Positions 24,014 through 31,263 of a DNA stretch of 41,950 bases are shown here, in pieces (position 1 is the first letter of the stretch; each line of letters starts with the position of its first letter). Both the position numbers and the translations under genes were made by a program. The stretch is from Streptomyces scabichelini (GTDB lineage: Bacteria; Actinomycetota; Actinomycetes; Streptomycetales; Streptomycetaceae), in NCBI RefSeq assembly GCF_011045015.1, contig NZ_JAAKZY010000084.1:1-41950 (forward strand). The letters run 5' to 3'. The notes under the pieces are model-generated. The model saw only the letters and a program-made list of their open reading frames with translations. It was not told the origin of the DNA and ran no database searches.

Positions 24014-24080
24014 TATCGGCCTCGCGGTGGCACCGCCATGCAGCACCGCGAGGGGTCTTGGCCGGCCGAAGCCGGTCGGA

Positions 24081-24857
24081 TCAGCCGAAGCGACCCGAGA
24101 TGTAGTCCTCCGTCGCCTGGACCGACGGGTTGGAGAAGATCCGCTCCGTGTCGTCGATCTCGATGAGCTTGCCGGGCTGGCCGACCGCCGAGAGGTTGAA
24201 GAAGGCGGTGCGGTCGGAGACACGGGCCGCCTGCTGCATGTTGTGCGTCACGATGACGATCGTGAAGCGCTCCTTCAGCTCACCGATCAGGTCCTCGATC
24301 GCGAGCGTCGAGATCGGGTCGAGGGCGGAGCAGGGCTCGTCCATCAGCAGCACCTGCGGCTCGACCGCGATCGCCCGCGCGATGCAGAGGCGCTGCTGCT
24401 GACCACCCGACAGGCCCGAACCGGGCTTGTTCAGGCGGTCCTTGACCTCGTTCCAGAGGTTCGCGCCCTTGAGGGACTTCTCGACGACCTCCGCCAGCTC
24501 GGCCTTCTTGTAGGAGCCGTTGAGCCTCAGACCGGCCGCCACGTTGTCGAAGATCGACATCGTGGGGAAGGGGTTGGGCCGCTGGAAGACCATGCCGATC
24601 GTGCTGCGTACGGCAACGGGGTCGACCCCGGACCCGTACAGGTCCTCGTCGTCGAGCAGCACCTTGCCCTCGACGCGGCCACCAGGGGTGACCTCGTGCA
24701 TACGGTTCAGGGTGCGCAGGAACGTCGACTTGCCGCAGCCGGACGGGCCGATGAAGGCCGTCACGGAGCGGGGCTCGACGGTCATGGAGATGTCTTCGAT
24801 CGCCTTGTGGGCGCTGTAGTAGGCGGTCAGACCGCTTACGTCGATTCGCTTGGCCAT
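24081..24857 (-). CDS. pstB: Phosphate ABC transporter ATP-binding protein PstB
   Basis: The 258-aa ATPase powers the PstSCAB high-affinity phosphate importer. Walker A is GPSGCGKST, signature LSGGQQQRLC, Walker B LLMDEPCSALDPIS, and the switch histidine is in VTHNMQQA. The PstB-specific regions FQRPNPFPTMSIFDNVAAGL and the C-terminal ERIFSNPSVQATEDYISGRF are present. It is the last gene of pstSCAB, 50 bp after pstA. The sequence GGAACTCCCGAAAG lies about 14 bp before the ATG and is identical to the one just before pstS. The ribosome site (AAAGAAG) is moderate. The gene ends near the terminator shared with pit. Confidence 0.97.
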   Translation of the reverse strand: MAKRIDVSGLTAYYSAHKAIEDISMTVEPRSVTAFIGPSGCGKSTFLRTLNRMHEVTPGGRVEGKVLLDDEDLYGSGVDPVAVRSTIGMVFQRPNPFPTMSIFDNVAAGLRLNGSYKKAELAEVVEKSLKGANLWNEVKDRLNKPGSGLSGGQQQRLCIARAIAVEPQVLLMDEPCSALDPISTLAIEDLIGELKERFTIVIVTHNMQQAARVSDRTAFFNLSAVGQPGKLIEIDDTERIFSNPSVQATEDYISGRFG

Positions 24858-24907
24858 GGGATCACTGCTTCTTTCGGGAGTTCCAGTCCGGTCGCTGTAT
24901 GGCCGCG

Positions 24908-25963
24908 TCAGCGACCAGCCTTCGGGGCCTTCCAGCGGGCGATGCCGCGAGCCGCGAGGTTGAGGATCATCACGATGGCGATCAGCACGAGCGAGGCCGC
25001 CCAGGCACGGTCGTACGCCGCGGCCTCGCCCGCGCCGTACTGCTGGTAGATGTAGAGCGGCAGCGCCTGCTGCGCGCCCTCGAACGGGTTCGTGTTGATG
25101 AACTTGGCGCCGAACACCAGCAGCAGGATGGGCGCGGTCTCACCGGCGATACGGGCTACCGCCAGCATGATGCCGGTCGTGATGCCGCCGATGGAGGTCG
25201 GCACGACCACCTTGATGATGGTGCGCCACTTGGGGACGCCCAGCGCGAGGGAGGCCTCGCGCAGCTCGTTCGGCACGAGCTTGAGCATCTCTTCGGTGGA
25301 GCGGACCACGACCGGCATCATCAGGATGGCCAGCGCGAGCGATCCGGCGAAGCCGAAGGGCTGCATCTCGAACATCAGCATGATGCTGAGGATGAACAGA
25401 CCCGCGACGATCGACGGGATACCCGTCATGACGTCGACGAAGAAGGTGACGGACTTGGCGAGCTTGCCGCGCCCGTACTCGACCAGGTAGATCGCGGTGA
25501 GCACACCGATCGGCGCACCGATCAGGGTGGCGAGGCCGACCTGCTGCGCGGTGCCGATGATGGCGTGGTTGATACCGCCGCCCACCTCGGTGTCCGTGAC
25601 CACACCCATCGAGTGGGTGAGGAAGTAGACGTCGAGGACCTTCACACCGCGCGAGATGGTCGTCCAGACCAGGGAGACCAGCGGGATGACGGCGAGCAGG
25701 AAGGCCACCCAGACCAGGGAGGTCGCGACGCGGTCCTTGGCCTGCCGCTTGCCCTCGACCTTCGTGGAGACGACGTACGTACCGAGGACGAAGAGGATCG
25801 AGGCGATCAGGCCCCACTGGACCTTGCTGTGCAGGCCGGCCGCCAGGCCGATGCCGACGGCGAGGGCGAGGGAGCCCGCTGCGGTCGCCCATGCGAACCA
25901 CTTGGGGAGGCTGGCGCCGCGCAGGGTGCTGGGGCGCTTGTCGGTGACGACTGCGTGGCTCAT
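24908..25963 (-). CDS. pstA: Phosphate ABC transporter permease PstA
   Basis: The 351-aa membrane protein has eight or so hydrophobic segments. The first two lie in an N-terminal extension (WFAWATAAGSLALAVGIGLA, ASILFVLGTYVVSTKV), then comes the standard six-helix permease. The ABC-permease EAA loop is REASLALGVPKWRTIIKVVV, and GIPSIVAGLFILSIMLM is typical of PstA. ATG 25963 overlaps the pstC stop by 4 bp (ATGA). It forms the phosphate channel with PstC. The two-helix N-terminal extension makes it longer than the enterobacterial protein (about 300 aa), as in other actinomycetes. Confidence 0.96.
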   Translation of the reverse strand: MSHAVVTDKRPSTLRGASLPKWFAWATAAGSLALAVGIGLAAGLHSKVQWGLIASILFVLGTYVVSTKVEGKRQAKDRVATSLVWVAFLLAVIPLVSLVWTTISRGVKVLDVYFLTHSMGVVTDTEVGGGINHAIIGTAQQVGLATLIGAPIGVLTAIYLVEYGRGKLAKSVTFFVDVMTGIPSIVAGLFILSIMLMFEMQPFGFAGSLALAILMMPVVVRSTEEMLKLVPNELREASLALGVPKWRTIIKVVVPTSIGGITTGIMLAVARIAGETAPILLLVFGAKFINTNPFEGAQQALPLYIYQQYGAGEAAAYDRAWAASLVLIAIVMILNLAARGIARWKAPKAGR

Positions 25964-26964
25964 GCGTTGGCCCCCGAGTACTCCTTGCGGCGGGCGATGA
26001 TCGCGCGGGCCGCACCGTTGACCAGCAGGGTGATGACGAACAGGACCAGACCGGAGGCGATGAGCGCGTCACGGCCGAACTGCGTCGCCTCGCTGAACTT
26101 GCTGGCGATATTCTGGGCGAAGGTGCCGCCGCCCGGGTCGAGCAGGCTGGTGTGGATCAGGAAGTCCGACGACAGCACGGTGGCGACGGCCATCGTCTCG
26201 CCGAGCGCACGACCGAGGCCGAGCATCGAGGCGGAGATCACGCCGGAGCGGCCGAAGGGCAGGACAGCCATGCGGATGACCTCCCAGCGGGTGGCACCGA
26301 GGGCGAGAGCCGCCTCCTCGATCATCTGCGGGGCCTGGCGGAAGACCTCACGGCTCACGTTCGTGACGATCGGCAGGATCATGATCGCGAGCAGGATGCC
26401 GACGGTGAGCATCGTGCGGGGGGCGCCGCCCTGCCACTCGAAGATGCCGGTCCAGCCGAGGTATTCGTCCAGCCAGCTGTAGAGGCCGACCAGGTGCGGT
26501 ACGAGGACGAGGGCGCCCCACAGGCCGTACACGATGGACGGCACCGCGGCGAGCAGGTCGATCACGTACGCGATGGGGCCGCTGAGGCGGCGCGGGGCGT
26601 AGTGCGTGAGGAAGAGCGCGATAGCGACCGCGATCGGCACCGCGATGACCATGGCGATGACCGAGGAGACCACCGTGCCGAAGGCCAGGACGGCGATGCC
26701 GAAGACCGGCGGGTCGGCGGAGGTGTTCCAGTCGAAGGTGGTGAGGAAGTTGCCCTCGTCCTTGCTGATCGCGAGTGCGGCGCGATAGGTGAGGAAGCCC
26801 GCGATGGCGGCCATGATCACCAGCAGGAAGATGCCCGAACCGCGGGTGAGACCGAGGAAGATCCGGTCTCCGGGGCGGGTGGCGCCGCGGGCCGCTCGCT
26901 TCTGTTCGGCCGCGGAAGGCTTGGGGGTGGGGGGAGGCGCTGTGTCTTGTGTAGATATACCCAT
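25960..26964 (-). CDS. pstC: Phosphate ABC transporter permease PstC
   Basis: The 334-aa permease has six to seven hydrophobic segments, starting with IFLLVIMAAIAGFLTYRAAL at about residue 45. PstC features include AVPSIVYGLWGALVLVPHL and the EAA loop EEAALALGATRWEVIRMAVL. ATG 26964 (start MGISTQDTAPPPTPK) is chosen because GGAGA lies about 6 bp upstream. The frame is open 57 bp further (to 27021), but that part runs toward the pstS-pstC hairpin and lacks a ribosome site. It overlaps pstA by 4 bp and partners it in the membrane. Confidence 0.95.
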   Translation of the reverse strand: MGISTQDTAPPPTPKPSAAEQKRAARGATRPGDRIFLGLTRGSGIFLLVIMAAIAGFLTYRAALAISKDEGNFLTTFDWNTSADPPVFGIAVLAFGTVVSSVIAMVIAVPIAVAIALFLTHYAPRRLSGPIAYVIDLLAAVPSIVYGLWGALVLVPHLVGLYSWLDEYLGWTGIFEWQGGAPRTMLTVGILLAIMILPIVTNVSREVFRQAPQMIEEAALALGATRWEVIRMAVLPFGRSGVISASMLGLGRALGETMAVATVLSSDFLIHTSLLDPGGGTFAQNIASKFSEATQFGRDALIASGLVLFVITLLVNGAARAIIARRKEYSGANA

Positions 26965-27026
26965 CGGGTTCTCCGGTCTGCGGAGCCACCCCATGCTGAG
27001 CGGCTCCTGGCGGCGGTGCACCGGAA

Positions 27027-27065
27027 AGTGCGGCCCGGCCCGTCACAACGGGGCCGGGCCGCACT
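27027..27065 (-). terminator. Hairpin between pstS and pstC, probable attenuator
   Basis: A perfect 15-bp stem, AGTGCGGCCCGGCCC / GGGCCGGGCCGCACT, with a 9-nt loop begins 5 bp after the pstS stop. In the transcript it is followed by UUUCC. It should stop much of the transcription, or protect the pstS 3' end, so that the binding protein is made in excess over the permease. Confidence 0.75.
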
Positions 27066-27069
27066 CAGG

Positions 27070-28197
27070 TCAGCTCAGACCCTCGACGGTCGTACGGACC
27101 TTGGCGATGATCTCCGGGGGGATCGGCGCGTAGTCGTTCTCGGCGAGGATCTTCTGGCCGTCCTCGCTCGCCATGTAGCGCAGGAACGCCTTGGTGGCGG
27201 GCAGGGTGTCGGCCTTGTTGCCCTTGTCGCAGACGATCTCGTACGTGACCAGGACCATCGGGTAGGCACCATCGGCCTTGGTCTCGTAGTTCAGCTTGAG
27301 CGCGTAGTCGTTGCCCGTGCCGACGACCTTGGCTTCGGCGATGGCCTTGGTGGCGTTGTCGATGGTGGCCTCGACCGGCGCGGCCGCGCCCGTGTCGAGG
27401 TCAACCGTGTTCATGCCCTCCTTGGCGTACGACAGCTCCATGTAGCCGATGGCGCCCTCGGTCTGCTTCACCTGCGCGGAGACACCGGACGACTGCGGAG
27501 CGGACTGGCCGCCCTTGGCCTCCCAGGCCTTACCGCCCTCGTACTTGCCCCAGACGTCGGGGGCCGCTGCCTTGAGGTACTTGGTGAAGTTGTCCGTGGT
27601 GCCGGACTCGTCCGAGCGGTGGAAGGCCTGGATCTTGGTGGCCGGCAGCTTGGCGTCGGGGTTCAGCTTCGCGATCGCCGGGTCGTTCCACGTGGTGATC
27701 TGGCTGTCGAAGATCTTGGCCAGCGTGTCCGCGTCCAGGACCAGGTTGTCGACCCCGGAGAGCTTGTAACCGACGGCGATCGGGCCACCGACCATCGGGA
27801 GGTTGATGCCCTGGCCGCCCTCGCACTGCTTCTTGGAGGCGGTCACTTCCTCGGGCTTCAGCGCGGAGTCGGAACCCGCGAAGGCGACCTGACCCTGGGT
27901 GAACGCCGTGACGCCGGCACCCGAGCCGCCGGCCTTGTAGTTGATCTCCACGCCGCAGGCGGGCGAGAACTGCTTGATCCAGGCGTCCATCGCGTTCTTC
28001 TGCGCGGACGAACCATCGGCGAGCAGCTGCCCCTTGGCGTCATCACACTTGATGTTGCTCTCCGCGGCGGTGCTGTCGCCGCTTCCGGTGTCGCCGCCGG
28101 TATCGTCCGAGCCGCACGCCGTCAGGGCCAGGGCGCTGGAGACGGCGACAGCACCGAGGGAAAGGGCGCGAAGCCGGTTCTTGCGCTGAAGCTTCAC
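27070..28197 (-). CDS. pstS: Phosphate-binding lipoprotein PstS
   Basis: The 375-aa substrate-binding protein of the Pst importer has a basic start, a hydrophobic core and the lipobox LTAC with Cys28, so it is lipid-anchored outside the membrane. A Gly/Asp/Ser linker (GSDDTGGDTGSGDST) follows. Phosphate-binding landmarks are DGSSAQKNAMDAW, FAGSDSALKPEEV, HRSDESGTTDNFTKYL and GAIGYMELSYA. The start is GTG 28197. Its own ribosome site is poor (AAGGA about 12 bp away), but the GTG overlaps the stop of a 17-codon leader ORF (GTGA). It is transcribed from a promoter with PHO boxes at 28407-28450, so PhoP should induce it when phosphate is low. Confidence 0.97.
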   Translation of the reverse strand: MKLQRKNRLRALSLGAVAVSSALALTACGSDDTGGDTGSGDSTAAESNIKCDDAKGQLLADGSSAQKNAMDAWIKQFSPACGVEINYKAGGSGAGVTAFTQGQVAFAGSDSALKPEEVTASKKQCEGGQGINLPMVGGPIAVGYKLSGVDNLVLDADTLAKIFDSQITTWNDPAIAKLNPDAKLPATKIQAFHRSDESGTTDNFTKYLKAAAPDVWGKYEGGKAWEAKGGQSAPQSSGVSAQVKQTEGAIGYMELSYAKEGMNTVDLDTGAAAPVEATIDNATKAIAEAKVVGTGNDYALKLNYETKADGAYPMVLVTYEIVCDKGNKADTLPATKAFLRYMASEDGQKILAENDYAPIPPEIIAKVRTTVEGLS

Positions 28198-28247
28198 TTT
28201 CGGGAGTTCCTTCCAGGAGCCGCCTCACGGGCGGCGTGCGAAGTCAT
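28194..28247 (-). CDS. 17-aa leader ORF overlapping the pstS start
   Basis: ATG 28247 opens a frame reading MTSHAAREAAPGRNSRK and stopping at TGA 28194-28196, which overlaps the pstS GTG in a GTGA. A good ribosome site (GAGGAG) lies 8 bp before the ATG. Ribosomes finishing the leader would be placed on the pstS start, which lacks a well-spaced site of its own. The peptide is short and basic and looks regulatory or purely a coupling device. Chance occurrence cannot be excluded without ribosome profiling. Confidence 0.5.
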   Translation of the reverse strand: MTSHAAREAAPGRNSRK

Positions 28248-28406
28248 GGTGCAGCTCCTCGTCCGCAGGAGACTGCCGTCGTACTGCCGATACGTATCGT
28301 CATTGCCACCATGTACAGCGACATAACGCACGTACCACCGATATCCAGGGATACGTGAGCGTTCTTCCGTTCGCACCACGCACCGCGTAAGGCTGAAATT
28401 AGGCAG

Positions 28407-28450
28407 AACAGGTGAAGCCGCCGATGGCCGTGAGTGAACGGAAGGTGAAC
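28407..28450 (-). promoter_or_regulatory. PHO boxes of the pstS promoter
   Basis: On the minus strand four consecutive 11-nt units read GTTCACCTTCC, GTTCACTCACG, GCCATCGGCGG and CTTCACCTGTT. Units 1, 2 and 4 match the Streptomyces PhoP repeat (GTTCACC core); unit 3 is degenerate. They end about 160 bp upstream of the leader ORF. TAATTT at 28396-28401 just downstream is a candidate -10 element. Confidence 0.85.
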
Positions 28451-28500
28451 CCCTGCCGTCAGTGCGGTGAGGTCACGGAATGCTCACGGGGAGAACACGT

Positions 28501-28611
28501 GAGGGTTCCGACACCTCCGCGCCTCGCGGCAACGTCCGGGTAACCCCGGCCGGGTCAAGGGAACCCTCTGCGCCGGCGGCTGGAACCCTCCGCAGCGCGG
28601 ATGGAACCCTC
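28501..28611. repeat. Iterated GGAACCCTC nonamers upstream of the FAD oxidase gene
   Basis: GGAACCCTC occurs at 28560-28568, 28582-28590 and 28603-28611 (spacings of 22 and 21 bp, two helical turns). Its exact reverse complement GAGGGTTCC is at 28501-28509. All lie in the divergent region between pstS and the BBE-type gene. The helical spacing suggests binding sites on one face of the DNA. Confidence 0.65.
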
Positions 28612-28658
28612 TACAGGACAGACCCGTCTCGTTCCACGTGAACCAACGGGAGGCGCAC

Positions 28659-30212
28659 ATGCGACGGCGTACGTTCGTAGGCGGAGGCACCGCGGCCCTG
28701 GCCACCGCGGTCACCGCCGCGTGCAGCGGCGACGGGTCCGAGCCGCGGTCCACCGAGGGGGCGCGCACGTCAAGTACGCCAATCACGACGACGAGCGGGT
28801 CGGCCGCGGCCGACCTGTCGGCCCTCGCCAAGGACCTGGACGGCAGCCTCGTCCGTTCGGGCGACGGCGACTGGGCGGCGGCCCGCCAGCTCTACAACAC
28901 CCGCTTCGACTCGCTGAAGCCCTCGGCCGTCGTATACGTCGCGCACGCCGCCGACATCCGTACGACCCTCACCTACGCCCGAGCCCGCGACGTCAAGATC
29001 GCCATCCGCAACGGCGGCCACTCCTACGCCGGCTGGTCCTCGGGCAACGGGCGCCTCATCGTCGACGTATCGAAAATCGCCAAGGTCCGCGCCTCGGGCA
29101 GCGAGGCGGTCGTCGGCGCGGGCGCCAAGCTGATCGACGTCTACCGCGCGCTCGCCGCGAAGGGCGTCACGATCCCCGCGGGATCGTGCCCGACGGTCGG
29201 CGTCTCGGGCCTCACGCTGGGCGGCGGCCACGGCGTGGTCTCGCGTGCGTACGGCCTGACCTGCGACAGCCTCACACAGGCCACCCTGGTCACCGCCGAC
29301 GGCAAGCAGCTCACCGCCGACTCCGGCGAGAACAAGGACCTCTTCTGGGCCCTGCGCGGCGCGGGCAACGGCAACTTCGGCGTGGTCACCGAGCTCCGCT
29401 TCCGGACCCACCCGGCGCCCCAGGCCGTAACGGCGAACCTGTCCTGGCCCTGGTCCAAGGCCGCCGCCGTCTTCGCGGCCTGGCAGGAATGGGGCCCGGA
29501 CCAGCCCGACGCAATCTGGTCATCGGCGCACCTCGCGAACGCGACCGGCGGCACCCCCACCATCTCGATCGCCGCCTTCTCCCTCGGCACCTACGGCGAG
29601 CTCCAGAACGCGGTGGACCGGCTGGCGGACACGATCGGCGCCCCGGCCCGCAGCGTCTCACTCAAGCGCCGCTCGTACGAGGAGTCGATGGAGGTGTACG
29701 CGGGCTGCTCCGCCTTCTCCTCCGACGCCCAGTGCCATCTGCCCGGCACGACTCCCGGCCGCTCCCCCGAGGGCGCGCTGGGCCGCGAGACGTACGCGGG
29801 CCGCTCGGACTTCTTCGACCGCTCGATCTCGGCCGCGGGCATCCAGACGCTGCTGCGCCAGATGGAGTCGGTACGGGGCGGCGCGGGCAGCTTCATGCTC
29901 ACGGCCCTCGGCGGCGAGATCAACCGCGTGGCCCCCACATCGACGGCCTTCGTCCACCGCCGCTCCCGCATGCTGGCCCAGTACATCGCGTCCTGGCGCG
30001 CGGGAACCTCCGGCACGACGTCCCAGTCATGGCTCAGCGAAGCCCATACGGCAATGAAACGCCACGCTTCGGGCGCGGCATACCAGAACTACACGGACCC
30101 GACACTCAAGGACTGGCGCACGGCGTACTACGGCCCGGCAGCGAACCGCCTGACGAAGCTGAAGAGACGGTACGACCCGGACGGATCGTTCACGTACCCA
30201 CAGGCGCTGTGA
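28659..30212 (+). CDS. BBE-type FAD-linked oxidoreductase, exported lipoprotein
   Basis: The 517-aa flavoprotein of the berberine-bridge-enzyme/PCMH family has an FAD-binding domain in the N-terminal half and a short BBE domain at the C-terminus (NYTDPTLKDW, then YGPAANRLTKLKRRYDPDG). Both residues used for bicovalent FAD attachment are there: His121 in NGGHSYAGW and Cys177 in GSCPTVGVSGLTLGGGHG. The start MRRRTFVGGG with VTAAC (Cys22) looks like a Tat signal with a lipobox, fitting export of a folded flavoprotein. ATG 28659 has GGGAGG 5 bp upstream, better than GTG 28638. It probably oxidises sugars or an alcohol group outside the cell; the substrate is unknown. It diverges from pstS. Confidence 0.9.
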   Translation: MRRRTFVGGGTAALATAVTAACSGDGSEPRSTEGARTSSTPITTTSGSAAADLSALAKDLDGSLVRSGDGDWAAARQLYNTRFDSLKPSAVVYVAHAADIRTTLTYARARDVKIAIRNGGHSYAGWSSGNGRLIVDVSKIAKVRASGSEAVVGAGAKLIDVYRALAAKGVTIPAGSCPTVGVSGLTLGGGHGVVSRAYGLTCDSLTQATLVTADGKQLTADSGENKDLFWALRGAGNGNFGVVTELRFRTHPAPQAVTANLSWPWSKAAAVFAAWQEWGPDQPDAIWSSAHLANATGGTPTISIAAFSLGTYGELQNAVDRLADTIGAPARSVSLKRRSYEESMEVYAGCSAFSSDAQCHLPGTTPGRSPEGALGRETYAGRSDFFDRSISAAGIQTLLRQMESVRGGAGSFMLTALGGEINRVAPTSTAFVHRRSRMLAQYIASWRAGTSGTTSQSWLSEAHTAMKRHASGAAYQNYTDPTLKDWRTAYYGPAANRLTKLKRRYDPDGSFTYPQAL

Positions 30213-30222
30213 CGGTGCTGTA

Positions 30223-30322
30223 CCGCGCCCCTGAGGAGGCCGCAGGCCCCTTAGGGGCGCGGGGAACTGCGCGACCAGCCACAACCGACCCGCAGATTCC
30301 GAACCGCACTCCCAGCGGAGCG
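30223..30322 (+). repeat. Dispersed stem-loop element, copy E
   Basis: A long imperfect stem with outer arms CCGCGCCCCT / AGGGGCGCGG and an inner GGCC-GCA-GGCC loop is followed by GGGAACTGCGCGACCAGCCA, an ACCCGCAG box and the CCCAGCGGAGCG end. It lies between the convergent BBE and PAP2 genes and probably terminates one or both. It is the best-preserved copy in the window. Confidence 0.7.
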
Positions 30323-30323
30323 C

Positions 30324-31049
30324 TTACGCCGCGAGGTCCCGCTGCTCCGCATCGGCGGCCTCGGCGTCGGCGTCGGCCTCGGCCCGAGTCTCGGGAATCA
30401 CCTGTTCTCTCCCGTCAGGAGAAGCACTTCGAGCCCGGACCACCCACCCCACACGAGCCGACCGCTCGACAGCCCGCGTCACCGGCGTCAACAGCGCCAT
30501 GGCGAGCGGCGAGAGCAGCAGTACGACGGCCGTCCCCAGGGCGAACCCGCCGATGACGTCCGTCGGATAGTGCACGCCCATGTACACCCGGCAGAACCCC
30601 TCAAGGAGCGCAAGCCCGATCCCCGCGAGCCCGAACTTCCGGTGAGCGACGAACAGCCCGACACCGATCGCCATGGTGAGCGTCGCGTGATCGCTCACGA
30701 ACGAGTAGTCGTTCTTGCCGCCGATGAGGAGCTCGATCCCCTGGTGATCACGGAAGGGCCGGGGTCGCTCCACAAAGCCCCGTATCGGCACGTTCACCAG
30801 CACGGCGACGCCCGCCGCGAGCGGCGCCCACACCAGCGCGGCCAGGGAGGGAGCGGCGTCCTCGCCACCCCGCCGCCGCACGGTCCACCAGCACCACAGC
30901 ACCAGCAGCACCATGGCGAGCAGGATCCCCCACTCACCCACGAATTCCATGATCTGGTCGAACCAGCGGGGGGCGTCCTTGGCGAGCCCGTTGATGTCGT
31001 AGAGCAGGTCGACGTCGGGGTTCGCCCCGGATTCGGCGAGTCCAGCCAT
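30324..31049 (-). CDS. PAP2-family membrane phosphatase
   Basis: The 241-aa protein has about five or six membrane segments and the PAP2 catalytic motifs: RGFVERPRPF (motif 1), SFVSDHATLTM with His121 (motif 2) and CRVYMGVHYPTD with Arg154 and His160 (motif 3). Such enzymes remove phosphate from lipid pyrophosphates such as undecaprenyl-PP or from phosphatidic acid, facing the outside. The C-terminal 40 residues are charged and Ala/Glu/Asp-rich (EAEADADAEAADAEQ-like). ATG 31049 has AAGGGG about 10 bp upstream. It stands alone between repeat copy E and the wall-hydrolase gene. Undecaprenyl-PP recycling is a reasonable but unproven role. Confidence 0.88.
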   Translation of the reverse strand: MAGLAESGANPDVDLLYDINGLAKDAPRWFDQIMEFVGEWGILLAMVLLVLWCWWTVRRRGGEDAAPSLAALVWAPLAAGVAVLVNVPIRGFVERPRPFRDHQGIELLIGGKNDYSFVSDHATLTMAIGVGLFVAHRKFGLAGIGLALLEGFCRVYMGVHYPTDVIGGFALGTAVVLLLSPLAMALLTPVTRAVERSARVGWVVRARSASPDGREQVIPETRAEADADAEAADAEQRDLAA

Positions 31050-31263
31050 GGTGCAGCGGCCCCTTCGTCGTCATCTTCCGGGCACACCTCACCGATGCGC
31101 CCCGCCATCAACCCCCGTGGTCGGCTACGTCAAAGGAACGCACGGTCCCCTTCTCTACGTTCCACACTCCACCGAATGATCACGCAGACGTTATCGAAGA
31201 GAGACTCGTTCCCGCAGCTCAGGCGGCGACTGTAACAGGCAGTAACGAAAGGATCTGGCCAGT

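Noticed and set aside
28288..28299. CGATACGTATCG palindrome in the pstS leader region as an operator
   Set aside because: It is a perfect 12-bp palindrome but isolated, with no matching copy or known consensus; it could occur by chance.
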